From positions 1 through 47,845 of the forward strand of contig CAYVKE010000011.1 of NCBI GenBank assembly GCA_964451935.1: a DNA stretch of 47,845 bases, written 5' to 3'. This DNA is from CALFXN01 sp964451935 (lineage in GTDB: Bacteria; Synergistota; Synergistia; Synergistales; Aminobacteriaceae). The position numbers and the translations under genes were made by a program. Below the pieces are notes generated by a model, which saw only the letters and a list, made by a program, of their open reading frames with translations, did not search any database and was not told the DNA's origin. This document shows positions 34,109-42,474 of the stretch, in pieces; position 1 is the first letter of the stretch; each line of letters opens with the position of its first letter.

Positions 34109-34713
34109 AACGCTTTCTCGGGATTCTATCCGTTCTTTCCGTCTTTCTCGTATCTCTGCTTGGCGCATCGCTTTTCTTTTTCCCGTGGGAGCAGGTCGGA
34201 GAGTACGGAATTGGGCTCGTTTCCCAGTCCCTCGCCCGGCAGGGGCTTCCGCTCGCGTACGACAGGATCGAGGCGGAGGGACGAGTGCTTCCCGATTTCG
34301 CGCTGACGAACGCCGCAGTGGGGAACATGCTCGGCAGTCTTCGCGTGAAGGAGATTACGCTGCACCCCCGCTTCGTCGCGTCTTTGACGAACTTCGGCGC
34401 ATCGGCGGAACTCACCTTTCGGGACGCCGAAATAGCGTTCGGGAAAGAGGGGCGCGCCGTGCTGTCCGCCGGATCGCTGACCTTTCTGCTCGGGCGGAAG
34501 AGCGCGCGGATCGAGGTGTCGGAAACGCGCGGCGATATCAGGATACGCGGTCACGTCGTTCTGGACCCCCTGACGCGCCGCATCCTCGGAGCGAACATGG
34601 AGTTCGGCGTCAACGAAGCTCTGGATGCGAAACTCGGCGCCCTGAAGGGGATCGTCCCCTTCGAGAGGGAAAAGAAAGGCTTGTGGCGGTGGAAGCAGGG
34701 GGAGGCTTCGTAG
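34105..34713 (+). CDS. gspN: T2SS GspN-like protein
   Basis: A 202-residue protein with one N-terminal membrane helix (LGILSVLSVFLVSLLGASLF) and a periplasmic beta-rich part (LPLAYDRIEAEGRVLPDFAL) resembling GspN/AsmA-type proteins. GspN occurs in only some T2SS operons, usually beside gspM and gspC. The GTG start overlaps the gspM stop; its own stop TAG shares a base with the gspC start. Assignment is by fold pattern and context. Confidence 0.62.
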   Translation: MKRFLGILSVLSVFLVSLLGASLFFFPWEQVGEYGIGLVSQSLARQGLPLAYDRIEAEGRVLPDFALTNAAVGNMLGSLRVKEITLHPRFVASLTNFGASAELTFRDAEIAFGKEGRAVLSAGSLTFLLGRKSARIEVSETRGDIRIRGHVVLDPLTRRILGANMEFGVNEALDAKLGALKGIVPFEREKKGLWRWKQGEAS

Positions 34714-35708
34714 TGTCCCGATTCGAGGATTTTCTCGGAAACGCGCGCGGCTTTCTGCGGGGCGGATCCAGCTCGGCCTATCTCAATACCTCCGTTGCCG
34801 TTGCGGAGCGGATTCTTCCGTTTGCGGGGGCCGTCTGTGTCGGCGCCGTTCTCGGGTATTTTCTCATGTCCTCCTTCGGTTCGTTCCTGACTGACTTGAA
34901 TTTCGGGCTTCGCATGGCGGGACTGTCCGGAGGCCTTTCCGTTCAACAGTCGCTTGGGGCCGAAAATGCGCCGACGCTGAAGGACTTTGTGGACGCGAAC
35001 CCTTTTGGGGCGACGTTGCGAAAAGCGGAAAAAGCGACGGAAAAGAAGGCCGCGGAGAAGCCCAAAACCGCTGACGCCGGAGCCGGAGACGGTTTGAAAG
35101 GAGTCGCGCTTTCGGGGACGTTCCCCGGGATTGCGGCGCTCTTCACGGAGAACAAGAACGAGCGGATCGTCATCCGCGGGGACAAAATCAACGGATACGC
35201 GCTCGTGGAAGTGACGCCCTACGATGTCGTCCTCAGCAGCGATAAGGATAAAGTGGTCCTGTCGCTCTATTACGGCCCCGCCCAGGCGCCCGTGACGAAA
35301 GGACAGGGGAAAACGGCGACGGTCCAGCCGACGCCGCAGAGCAAGGAGCCGACGCCGGGAGCGGACGAGGTGAAGGCGGCGACGGCGACGGAGCAGGGCG
35401 TCATCGACAGGGATCTCGTCAATCGTATGCTCATGAATCCGTTCGACGAAATGAAACGTTTCCGGCTTCGTCCCAAATTCGAAGGGGCGCAGGCGTCCGG
35501 AATAGAGGTCCAGTGGCTTGACAAGGAGAGCATCCTGACGAAACTCGGCGTCGAACAGGGAGACGTCCTTCAGTCCGTCAACGGGATCCCCATACGGAAT
35601 ATGGGCGACGTCGCGAATGCGATCAACTCGCTGCTGGGGGGGAGCCGCTTCGATGTCCAGGTCGTCCGGGGCGGCAAGGAGACGCCGCTGTCATATACGG
35701 TGAAGTGA
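34713..35708 (+). CDS. gspC: T2SS inner-membrane protein GspC with PDZ domain
   Basis: A 331-residue protein linking the inner-membrane platform to the secretin. The N-terminus is cytoplasmic, with a membrane helix at about 25-50 (ILPFAGAVCVGAVLGYFLMS). The homology region follows (LKGVALSGTFPGIAALFTEN, YDVVLSSDKDKVVLSLYYG), then a Pro/Thr/Glu-rich linker, and a C-terminal PDZ domain (GIEVQWLDKESILTKLGVEQ, GDVLQSVNGIPIRNMGDVAN). I chose GTG 34713, seven bases after GGGGGAGG. PDZ-bearing GspC occurs in several phyla; others have a coiled coil here. Gene position after M-N rather than before D is atypical. Confidence 0.85.
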   Translation: MSRFEDFLGNARGFLRGGSSSAYLNTSVAVAERILPFAGAVCVGAVLGYFLMSSFGSFLTDLNFGLRMAGLSGGLSVQQSLGAENAPTLKDFVDANPFGATLRKAEKATEKKAAEKPKTADAGAGDGLKGVALSGTFPGIAALFTENKNERIVIRGDKINGYALVEVTPYDVVLSSDKDKVVLSLYYGPAQAPVTKGQGKTATVQPTPQSKEPTPGADEVKAATATEQGVIDRDLVNRMLMNPFDEMKRFRLRPKFEGAQASGIEVQWLDKESILTKLGVEQGDVLQSVNGIPIRNMGDVANAINSLLGGSRFDVQVVRGGKETPLSYTVK

Positions 35709-36067
35709 TGCGACGGAGGAGGCGGGGCGCGTTTACGCTCATGGAGGTTCTCGTCGCCGTTTCCGTTCTGGCGCTTGTCGCGGTCGCTTCCCTGCGTCTC
35801 GTTCTCATCGGCGGGAAGACGCTGGACGAAGTCCGCGAACAGCGAAAGCTGCTGGATTTCGCCCGTCAAACCCAGGTGACGATTCTCGAGGGCTCCGGAC
35901 AACAGAACGCCCGCGGGACGGAGGGATCTTGGGAAACGCGCGAGGAGACCCGGCCCGTGTTCGGCGGGAAGTGGTCGCTCAAATACCGGACGCTTACGGT
36001 GGAACAAAACGGCCGGTCCATAGTGGTCTATGTGCCCTTTCAGGGCGGGGGGAAGGTGGGGCAATGA
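35708..36067 (+). CDS. gspI: T2SS minor pseudopilin GspI-like
   Basis: A 119-residue pseudopilin, the usual GspI size. A very basic leader (MRRRRRGA) precedes FTLMEVLVAVSVLALVAVAS, with Glu at +5 but Ala rather than Gly at -1, which is unusual. GspI starts the minor-pseudopilin tip complex. ATG 35708 shares a base with the gspC stop (TGATG); GTG 35705 would add one residue. It overlaps gspD by ATGA. Confidence 0.8.
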   Translation: MRRRRRGAFTLMEVLVAVSVLALVAVASLRLVLIGGKTLDEVREQRKLLDFARQTQVTILEGSGQQNARGTEGSWETREETRPVFGGKWSLKYRTLTVEQNGRSIVVYVPFQGGGKVGQ

Positions 36068-38022
36068 AAAACAGATTCCGGTACGTGTGGTTTGTTTTCG
36101 CAACGGCGCTATTCCTGACGGCGGGGCCGTCGCTCCTCGCCGCGCAGGAAAAGGCGCCGGCGGACGAAAACCAGGATGAACAGAACCTGATCCAGGCGGC
36201 GCAGATGATGCGGCGATCGGGAATGGTCCAGTTCAACTTCACCGAGATCGATATCGTCAAGTTCATCCGTTTCATGTCGGAGCTTTTGCAGGAAAACATC
36301 ATCGTAACGCCGGCGGTCAAGGGAAAGGTTTCCGTCATCTCCCCGAAGCCGGTCCCGCTCGGACAGGCGAAGCAGGTCATGCTCTCGGTCCTCGAGATGA
36401 ACGGATTGACGATAGAAAACCTCGGGTCCTACAGCAAGGTGCTTCCCGGCAAAATCGTCAGCAAGGAAAACGACGTCCGTCGCGGGAAGATGTCCCCGGC
36501 GCAGGGGGAGCAGACCGTCACGCAGGTCGTCCCGCTCGACTTCGTGACCGCCGATTTCGTGGTCAAGGCCGTCCAGATGGCCGTTCCCGGCGTCGGAGTG
36601 ATTCCCGCCGGGAAGGGGAGCGATATCGTCCTGTCGGGAAAGGCCGTCGACGTGAACCGGGCCGTGAATCTCATCCGGAAGATCGACGTCGCGGAAAGTT
36701 ACAAGATGAGCCGCACGGTCGCTATTCAATATTCCTCCCCCTCGCTGGTCGCGAGCCGGCTGACCGAGCTTGCGAAATCGGGGCCGCTCCAGGGGTTGCT
36801 GGCGGTCGCCGACGAAGGGAGCAAGAAGATTGTCCTGGTCGGCGAATCCGACGTCATCAAGGAAGCCCAGCGCATCATCAAGGAACTTGACGTCTACTCC
36901 CGCGGCGGCGATTTTCATATCTACAAACTCGAACACGCCGACGCCAAACAGGCTGCGACGCAACTGGGCCAGGTGCTTGCCGTGGCGGCGAAGCTCCAGC
37001 CCTCGAAAGAGGGGCAGATGCCGACGACCGTCGTCCCGGATCTCGCGACGAACAGCCTGATCTTCGCGGTCCCGCAGTATCAATACGATTCGCTGCTCGC
37101 GATCATCAAGCAGATCGATACGCAGCCCAAACAGGTCATGATCCGCGGCCTCGTCTGCGAAGTGAACCTCACGAAGCTGGACAACGCCGGAATCGACTGG
37201 GCGACCTTCGGAGGCGGAATGACCGGGGACGCCGTTCTGGCGGCGGGAGCCTCGCTCGGCGAGACCAGCGTCCCGGACACGGTCGCGACCTGGTTCACTG
37301 CGCTGACAACGACTCAGGAAAACATCGGAACGGCGGCGGATCCCATCCTTCAGACAAGGACGGATCCGAAAGGGCTTATTTACGCTTCGATCCAGATGTT
37401 GAAGAAATTCGACGCGATCAACGTTCTGTCAATGCCGCGGCTCATGTGCACCGACAATATGACGAGCGAGTTTCAGGTGGGGCAGGTCATCCCGCAGCTC
37501 AAGGGCCAGACGTCGGATATCACGAATCCCAAGGCCACGCAGAACAGCTACGAATACAAGGACACCGGCCTGATCCTGAGCGTCACGCCGCATATCCGCA
37601 GCGGCAATCTGGTCGTGCTCGACATCAACCAGAAGACGGAAGACGTTCTTACGGCGATGACCGCGACGACGCCCGTGACGGCCAAGCGCGAGATCAAGAC
37701 GTCCGTGATTGTCGGAAACGGGAAGACGGTCATTCTCGGCGGACTGCTCAAGGAAACGGAGAAGACGCTGAAGAACAGGGTTCCGGGGCTCTCCTACATC
37801 CCGCTTCTCGGAAGTCTATTCACGAAGACGTCGAAGCAGAAGGAAAAGATCGACTTCATGGTCTTCCTGACGCCCTATATCATCAACACGCCTGAAGAGG
37901 CGCAGAGATTTACAGAAGGAATCGCCGTTTCGCAGGATCACGGAATGTCGCCGGCGGAAATGATCCATCAGCTTCGAATCGATAAGGAGTTCCGTGATTC
38001 CGTGAAGAAGATGAGCAAGTGA
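36064..38022 (+). CDS. gspD: T2SS outer-membrane secretin GspD
   Basis: A 652-residue secretin precursor. Signal peptide MKNRFRYVWFVFATALFLTA ends near SLLAAQ (cleavage about residue 27). Periplasmic N0-N3 domains follow (FNFTEIDIVKFIRFMSELLQ, VVPLDFVTADFVVKAVQMAV, IYKLEHADAKQAATQLGQVL), then the beta-barrel secretin core with VLSMPRLMCTDNMTSEFQVG and the signature VPGLSYIPLLGSLFTKT and MVFLTPYIINTPEE. The C-terminal tail is short, with no obvious pilotin-binding S domain. It overlaps gspI; the next gene is the ParA-like ATPase, 90 bases on. This gene proves an outer membrane. Confidence 0.95.
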   Translation: MKNRFRYVWFVFATALFLTAGPSLLAAQEKAPADENQDEQNLIQAAQMMRRSGMVQFNFTEIDIVKFIRFMSELLQENIIVTPAVKGKVSVISPKPVPLGQAKQVMLSVLEMNGLTIENLGSYSKVLPGKIVSKENDVRRGKMSPAQGEQTVTQVVPLDFVTADFVVKAVQMAVPGVGVIPAGKGSDIVLSGKAVDVNRAVNLIRKIDVAESYKMSRTVAIQYSSPSLVASRLTELAKSGPLQGLLAVADEGSKKIVLVGESDVIKEAQRIIKELDVYSRGGDFHIYKLEHADAKQAATQLGQVLAVAAKLQPSKEGQMPTTVVPDLATNSLIFAVPQYQYDSLLAIIKQIDTQPKQVMIRGLVCEVNLTKLDNAGIDWATFGGGMTGDAVLAAGASLGETSVPDTVATWFTALTTTQENIGTAADPILQTRTDPKGLIYASIQMLKKFDAINVLSMPRLMCTDNMTSEFQVGQVIPQLKGQTSDITNPKATQNSYEYKDTGLILSVTPHIRSGNLVVLDINQKTEDVLTAMTATTPVTAKREIKTSVIVGNGKTVILGGLLKETEKTLKNRVPGLSYIPLLGSLFTKTSKQKEKIDFMVFLTPYIINTPEEAQRFTEGIAVSQDHGMSPAEMIHQLRIDKEFRDSVKKMSK

Positions 38023-38112
38023 TCCCCGGAACAAAAGACAACGGGAGTTCGTTGTGACGGGGGACGTTCGTACAGGTCGGGCGGGAGACGTGATACGAAA
38101 AGGCGGGATTCC

Positions 38113-38895
38113 ATGGGTTCGGTCATAGCTCTGACCAATCAGAAGGGGGGTGTCGGAAAGACGACGCTCGCCGTGAATCTGGTCGCCTGTCTGTCCGATG
38201 TCTGGATGAAAACCGACAGGAAAATCCTTCTGATCGACACGGATATCCAGGCCAACGCCACGTTCCTTCTGTCGAGGGAATCGTATGCGTACCGGGATAC
38301 CATCGGAGCGCTCTTTCAGGACGAAATCCTTCCGTCGGGGCGTCGTCTGATTCACGAGACCGGACGAAAGAATCTCTTTCTCGTTCCCTCGTCGCCTCAG
38401 ATGGCTGCGGAAGAGCAGCGAATCCCTTTTCGGGAACGGCGCGGAGAACGGCTTTCTCTCTTTCTGAAAGAAGTGGGCGACGACTACGATCTTGTGATTA
38501 TCGACTGCCCGCCGGCTCTGAATATTTTCGTCCTGAACGCTTTTTTCGCTTCGGACAGCATTCTTGTGCCCATGCCTCCCGAGGAACTGGCGGTTCAGGG
38601 GTTCGAGCAGCTCATGGGACAGATCGCCGCCGTTCGGTCCGTCAATCCGGATCTTTCCTTCCTGGGGGTCGTGATCAATATGTTTACGGAAAGGATCCTC
38701 GTCCAAAGCGAAATACGGAGCTTTCTGGAAGAACAATTCGGCGACCGCGTTCTGGGACTGATTCATCGTTCCATTATCCTTCAGGAGGCGTCCGCCTCCA
38801 GAACGACGGTGGCGGATTATGCGCCGCACTCCAGGGCGTACGAAGAATACCGGCGGCTTGCGGAGCGGGTCGCCTCGGAATACGGGTTGATGTGA
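38113..38895 (+). CDS. ParA/Soj-family ATPase inside the T2SS cluster
   Basis: A 260-residue deviant-Walker ATPase. Walker A' is QKGGVGKTT at about residues 10-18, Walker A'/switch I ILLIDTDIQANAT and Walker B LVIIDCPPA; the C-terminal QEASASRTTVADYAPHSRAY is the classic Soj/ParA end motif. The N-terminus is short, without the DNA-binding extension of plasmid type Ia ParA. ATG 38113 follows AAGGCGGGATTCC. It sits between gspD and gspE, and its stop overlaps the possible GTG start of gspE, so it is in the secretion operon. It may place the machine in the cell, or it may simply be the ParA partner of the parB at 28226. Confidence 0.88.
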   Translation: MGSVIALTNQKGGVGKTTLAVNLVACLSDVWMKTDRKILLIDTDIQANATFLLSRESYAYRDTIGALFQDEILPSGRRLIHETGRKNLFLVPSSPQMAAEEQRIPFRERRGERLSLFLKEVGDDYDLVIIDCPPALNIFVLNAFFASDSILVPMPPEELAVQGFEQLMGQIAAVRSVNPDLSFLGVVINMFTERILVQSEIRSFLEEQFGDRVLGLIHRSIILQEASASRTTVADYAPHSRAYEEYRRLAERVASEYGLM

Positions 38896-38897
38896 CC

Positions 38898-40835
38898 ATG
38901 ACGGATAACACGAAAAACTTTACCTATGACGGGAACAACGCGCTCCGCGACATGGTGCTCGAAACATTCGGGGGGACCGTGCGGAAACGCGCCCCAAAAC
39001 CGGAGGTTTCGGGAGAAGCCGGCGTCGAGGAACGCGACGGGCTTCCCGTCGAATCCGAACCCGGGAAAACCGCAGCCCTCTTGCATGCACTCGCCGACGC
39101 CGATACGGAAGGCGATTTTTTGTGGCGGACCGGCGACATGGTCGAATCTCCCGAATCTCCTGCGCTTCAGGAGGAAGTCTCCGGAGCAATTCGGACCGGC
39201 GCGGAAGAACCTCACATTGAAGTTGAAGAAGAGGCGGCGTTCCTCGAAGCCGGGGATGACGCGGCCGGGACGGAAGAGGCGGAAAACGTCGCCATTCTCG
39301 AAAGCGTCCCGGCGGAAGCATCGAACGCCTCCGATGAAGGGACCGTGGAACCTCAGACGCGCTTCCCGAGCGTCGCCGAAATTGCGAAAATCATCCCGGA
39401 TTGCGTGAGCCTCGATTCGTTGCGCCAGGTCGGCATGGTTCCTCTCCGCTCGGAGGAGGACCTTCTGATCGTCGCGGTGTCGTCGATTGAAGCCTACCCG
39501 CGCGCGCAGCTTCTCGGGACGGTCGTCGGGAAACCGGTCGACATCGAAGTCTGCGACGAGAAGACGATAGATGACGCGATTCACGCGTTGTACGACTATC
39601 GCAGCGGCGTAACCGACAAGGCGGCCGAGGCGATGGAAGGAATCGACGATATCGACGATCTCGCCCGCGAGGACGTCATGAGCGACTCGGTCGACGTTCC
39701 CGTCATCCGCCTCGTGAACGGGTTGATCCTGGACGCGATCAAGCAGCGTGCGACCGACATCCACGTCGAGCCCTACGAGGACAGCGTCCTCATACGGTTC
39801 CGGGTGGACGGCGTGCTTCAGGACCGGCTCCGTCTTCCGAGGGGGCATCAGGCGCCGCTGACGAGCCGAATCAAGGTCATGGCGAAAATGGACATCGCCG
39901 AACACATGGCGCCTCAGGACGGCCGCATCGGCATCACGGTCGGGAACAAGGCCGTCGATATCCGTGTCGGCAGCGTTCCGGTGCAGTTCGGGGAGCGCAT
40001 CGCCATGCGGTTGCTCGATAAGGGGCACGGACTGCTGACGCTGGAAGACCTCGGAATGGAGAAACGGGAGCGTTCGATCATGGACGAGATGATCCTGCGT
40101 CCGAACGGCATGATCCTCTTCACGGGACCCACGGGATCCGGAAAGACGACGACGATGTACGCGATCCTGCAGGCGCTGGCCCAGCCGGCCGTGAACATCA
40201 TCACCGTCGAGGATCCCATCGAATACGACCTTCCCGGGGTGGCGCAGATCCAGGTCAACGAAAAGGCGGGGGTCACCTTCGCTGCGGCCCTCCGTTCGAT
40301 CCTCAGGCAGGACCCCGATATCATCATGATCGGAGAAATGCGCGATTTCGAAACGGCGCATATCGGCGTCCAGTCGTCGCTGACCGGACATCTGGTCCTC
40401 TCGACGCTCCACACGAACGATTCGGTCGGAGCGATCGTCCGACTGATCGACATGGGCATCGAGCCCTTCCTCGCGGCGAGTTCCATGATCGGAACGGTCG
40501 CGCAGCGCCTGGTTCGTCGCGTCTGTCCGCAATGCAGGGAAAAGAGCGCCGACGTTCCGGCGATGCTTGCGAAACAAGGGGTGCGGGCGGTCTACCGCGG
40601 CCGCGGGTGCGATTACTGCATGAACACGGGGTATCGCGGCCGTGTCGGTCTGTACGAGCAATTCCTCGTCAGCGAAGAAATCCGCGAAGCCATCGCCGAG
40701 TCGAAAGCATCGTCGGTCCTCCGCGAAATGGCGCGGAAATCCGGCTTCCGGACCATCTGGGAAATCGGACTCGACGCCGTCGCCCGCGGGCTCACGACTC
40801 CCGAAGAGCTGGCGCGCGTGGCCGGAGACGAATAG
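38898..40835 (+). CDS. gspE: T2SS assembly ATPase GspE with acidic N-terminal extension
   Basis: Hexameric cytoplasmic ATPase that drives pseudopilus growth, 645 residues. Residues 1-150 are acidic, Glu/Ala/Pro-rich and low in complexity; then an N2E-like domain (FPSVAEIAKIIPDCVSLDSL) and the motor: Walker A GPTGSGKTTTM at about 409-419, Asp box (RQRATDIHVEPYED-like KQRATDIHVEPYED), Walker B DPDIIMIGEMRD, His box GHLVLSTLHTND, and a tetracysteine zinc site (CPQC ... CDYC, about 543-573). I chose ATG 38898; GTG 38892 would add two residues and overlap the ParA stop. Confidence 0.92.
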   Translation: MTDNTKNFTYDGNNALRDMVLETFGGTVRKRAPKPEVSGEAGVEERDGLPVESEPGKTAALLHALADADTEGDFLWRTGDMVESPESPALQEEVSGAIRTGAEEPHIEVEEEAAFLEAGDDAAGTEEAENVAILESVPAEASNASDEGTVEPQTRFPSVAEIAKIIPDCVSLDSLRQVGMVPLRSEEDLLIVAVSSIEAYPRAQLLGTVVGKPVDIEVCDEKTIDDAIHALYDYRSGVTDKAAEAMEGIDDIDDLAREDVMSDSVDVPVIRLVNGLILDAIKQRATDIHVEPYEDSVLIRFRVDGVLQDRLRLPRGHQAPLTSRIKVMAKMDIAEHMAPQDGRIGITVGNKAVDIRVGSVPVQFGERIAMRLLDKGHGLLTLEDLGMEKRERSIMDEMILRPNGMILFTGPTGSGKTTTMYAILQALAQPAVNIITVEDPIEYDLPGVAQIQVNEKAGVTFAAALRSILRQDPDIIMIGEMRDFETAHIGVQSSLTGHLVLSTLHTNDSVGAIVRLIDMGIEPFLAASSMIGTVAQRLVRRVCPQCREKSADVPAMLAKQGVRAVYRGRGCDYCMNTGYRGRVGLYEQFLVSEEIREAIAESKASSVLREMARKSGFRTIWEIGLDAVARGLTTPEELARVAGDE

Positions 40836-40837
40836 GA

Positions 40838-41989
40838 ATGCCGCATTTTTCGTACGTCGCATACGACGAAAACGGGAAGTCAAAACGCGGCGTCATCGAG
40901 GGATCCTCATCTGTCCAGGTTATCGAACGCCTTGCGGAAAAGGGGCTTGTCGTCGTCGACGTATCGCTGAGTTCGAGCGGAAAATCCGCGACGCTCAAGG
41001 CGCTCTCCCTGGAGAGTCAGACCATGTTCTGCCGGACGCTGGCCTCGTACCTTCGCACCGGTCTGCCGCTCGCGGACGCACTGAAGATCCTCGCCAAACA
41101 GACGACGGAGCGGAATGTGGCCCGGGCCTTTTCCTCGCTCCTCGAAGCCGTCGAAGGGGGCAAGCGCTTCAGCGCAGCTCTCGGAGAAATCGGCGCCTTC
41201 CGGGAGAGTCTCGTCCGGATGGTCGAGTCGGGGGAGCAGAGCGGATCGCTCATTCAGGTTCTCGAACAGTCGGCGGTCCAGTTCAAGCTGGAAGAGACGC
41301 TTCGGAGAAAGATCAAGGTCGCGCTGACCTACCCGATCGCCATGGCCGTGATCGGAATCGCGGTCGTCGGATTCCTTCTCGCATACGTGGTCCCCAAAAT
41401 CTCGGCGCTCTTCCAGGAACTCGGACAAAAGCTCCCTCTTCCGACGCGGATTCTCATAGCGGCGTCCGATTTCGTACAGAATTACGGCCTCTTCTTCCTT
41501 CTCGCGCTGTTGCTTGCGCTCGTGGTTCTCAGGAAACGGAAAAAAACGATCAACTCTCCTTTCTTCAGGAAGATCCGGTCGCGGCTGACGCTCTCGCTCA
41601 TCATGTCGCACCTGTCGACGTTGCTGGACTCGGGAATTCCGCTCGTGACCGCGCTCCGGATGACGTCTTCCATGGATTCGCAGAAAGAACGATGGATCCG
41701 CATCGCCGACATGGTCAAGGGAGGACATCGTTTCGACAAGGCGCTGGAAAAGGAAGGGACGTTTCCGGAAGAGGTCGTCTACATCATCCGCGTTGGAGAA
41801 ATGGGCGGGGAACTGTCCCAAGCCATGAGGAACGTCTCCCAGAACAACTGGGAAATCGCCGAAGGGCAGCTCGAACGACTCACCAGCCTGATCGAACCGA
41901 TCATGGTACTTTCGCTTGCGGTCTCGGTCGGTTTCGTCGTTATCTCCATCCTGCTTCCGATCTTCAATCTTTCGAGCCTGATTCGCTGA
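40838..41989 (+). CDS. gspF: T2SS inner-membrane platform protein GspF
   Basis: A 383-residue polytopic protein with two T2SSF helical domains (FCRTLASYLRTGLPLADALK and LSLIMSHLSTLLDSGIPLVT), each followed by hydrophobic segments, three in total (ALTYPIAMAVIGIAVVGFLL, LFFLLALLLALVVL, IEPIMVLSLAVSVGFVVISI). It links GspE to the pseudopilus base. The start at 40838 lies 2 bases after the gspE stop, with AGGA only 5 bases upstream. Length is slightly short of the usual 400. Confidence 0.93.
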   Translation: MPHFSYVAYDENGKSKRGVIEGSSSVQVIERLAEKGLVVVDVSLSSSGKSATLKALSLESQTMFCRTLASYLRTGLPLADALKILAKQTTERNVARAFSSLLEAVEGGKRFSAALGEIGAFRESLVRMVESGEQSGSLIQVLEQSAVQFKLEETLRRKIKVALTYPIAMAVIGIAVVGFLLAYVVPKISALFQELGQKLPLPTRILIAASDFVQNYGLFFLLALLLALVVLRKRKKTINSPFFRKIRSRLTLSLIMSHLSTLLDSGIPLVTALRMTSSMDSQKERWIRIADMVKGGHRFDKALEKEGTFPEEVVYIIRVGEMGGELSQAMRNVSQNNWEIAEGQLERLTSLIEPIMVLSLAVSVGFVVISILLPIFNLSSLIR

Positions 41990-42008
41990 GCCTCACGTGT
42001 TCGGCGGG

Positions 42009-42014
42009 TATAAT
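42009..42014 (+). promoter_or_regulatory. Possible -10 element for gspG
   Basis: A perfect TATAAT lies 32 bases before the gspG start in the short gap after gspF. No good -35 is present. A separate promoter would help make the major pseudopilin in excess. Confidence 0.4.
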
Positions 42015-42045
42015 GAAAAAAAGACTTTAATGGAGGTGGGTTTTC

Positions 42046-42471
42046 GTGCTTGGAAGAAAACGCACGGGGTTCACGATGATCGAAATGCTCGTTGTTGTCG
42101 TCATTCTCGGGTTGCTTGCGACGCTCGTCGTGCCCAAGGTCGTCGGACAGGGCGAAGAGGCGAAGAAAACGGCGACGATGGTGCAGATCAAGGAAATCGA
42201 ACAGGCGCTCGATATGTTCAAGCTGGACAACGGCTTCTATCCGAGCACGGAACAGGGGCTCGACGCGCTCGTGCAGAAACCGTCGATGACGCCGGAACCG
42301 CGAAAGTACCGCGAAGGCGGATACATGAAGAAACTCCCGATCGATCCATGGGGCGGCCCCTTCGTCTATCGTTCTCCCGGCGAACACGGCGAATACGACC
42401 TCTTCAGCACCGGGACGGATGGCCAGGAGGGCGGGGAGGACAAGGGGAAAGACATTACGAACTGGGACTAA
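42046..42471 (+). CDS. gspG: T2SS major pseudopilin GspG
   Basis: Main subunit of the periplasmic pseudopilus, 141 residues. Short leader MLGRKRTG, cleavage before FTMIEMLVVVVILGLLATLV with Gly -1 and Glu +5. The GspG body is clear: FKLDNGFYPSTEQGLDALVQ, KLPIDPWGGPFVYRSPGEHG and YDLFSTGTDGQEGGEDKGKD, the last holding calcium-site aspartates. The GTG start follows GGAGGTGGG. Size and motifs are standard. Confidence 0.95.
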   Translation: MLGRKRTGFTMIEMLVVVVILGLLATLVVPKVVGQGEEAKKTATMVQIKEIEQALDMFKLDNGFYPSTEQGLDALVQKPSMTPEPRKYREGGYMKKLPIDPWGGPFVYRSPGEHGEYDLFSTGTDGQEGGEDKGKDITNWD

Positions 42472-42474
42472 TCC

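Noticed and set aside
34095..34110. GCGTGAAACGC as a parS half-site
   Set aside because: Only one half of the parS palindrome is present, and it spans the gspM/gspN coding overlap.
38038..38055. ACAACG/CGTTGT inverted repeat after gspD
   Set aside because: Only a 6-bp stem and no T run; too weak to call a terminator or operator.
38054..38128. Small GTG-started frame of about 24 codons between gspD and parA
   Set aside because: No SD, overlaps the parA start in another frame, and composition gives no support.
39360..40835. Reading gspE/gspF/gspG as a type IV pilus (PilB/PilC/PilA)
   Set aside because: The neighbouring GspC with PDZ domain, GspK with Thr +5, GspG calcium-site tail and secretin are T2SS features; no PilT, PilQ AMIN domain or PilM-N-O-P set is present.
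38817..40883. Minus-strand open frame of about 690 codons opposite gspE
   Set aside because: gspE motifs are complete on the plus strand; the antisense frame has no start context or domain.
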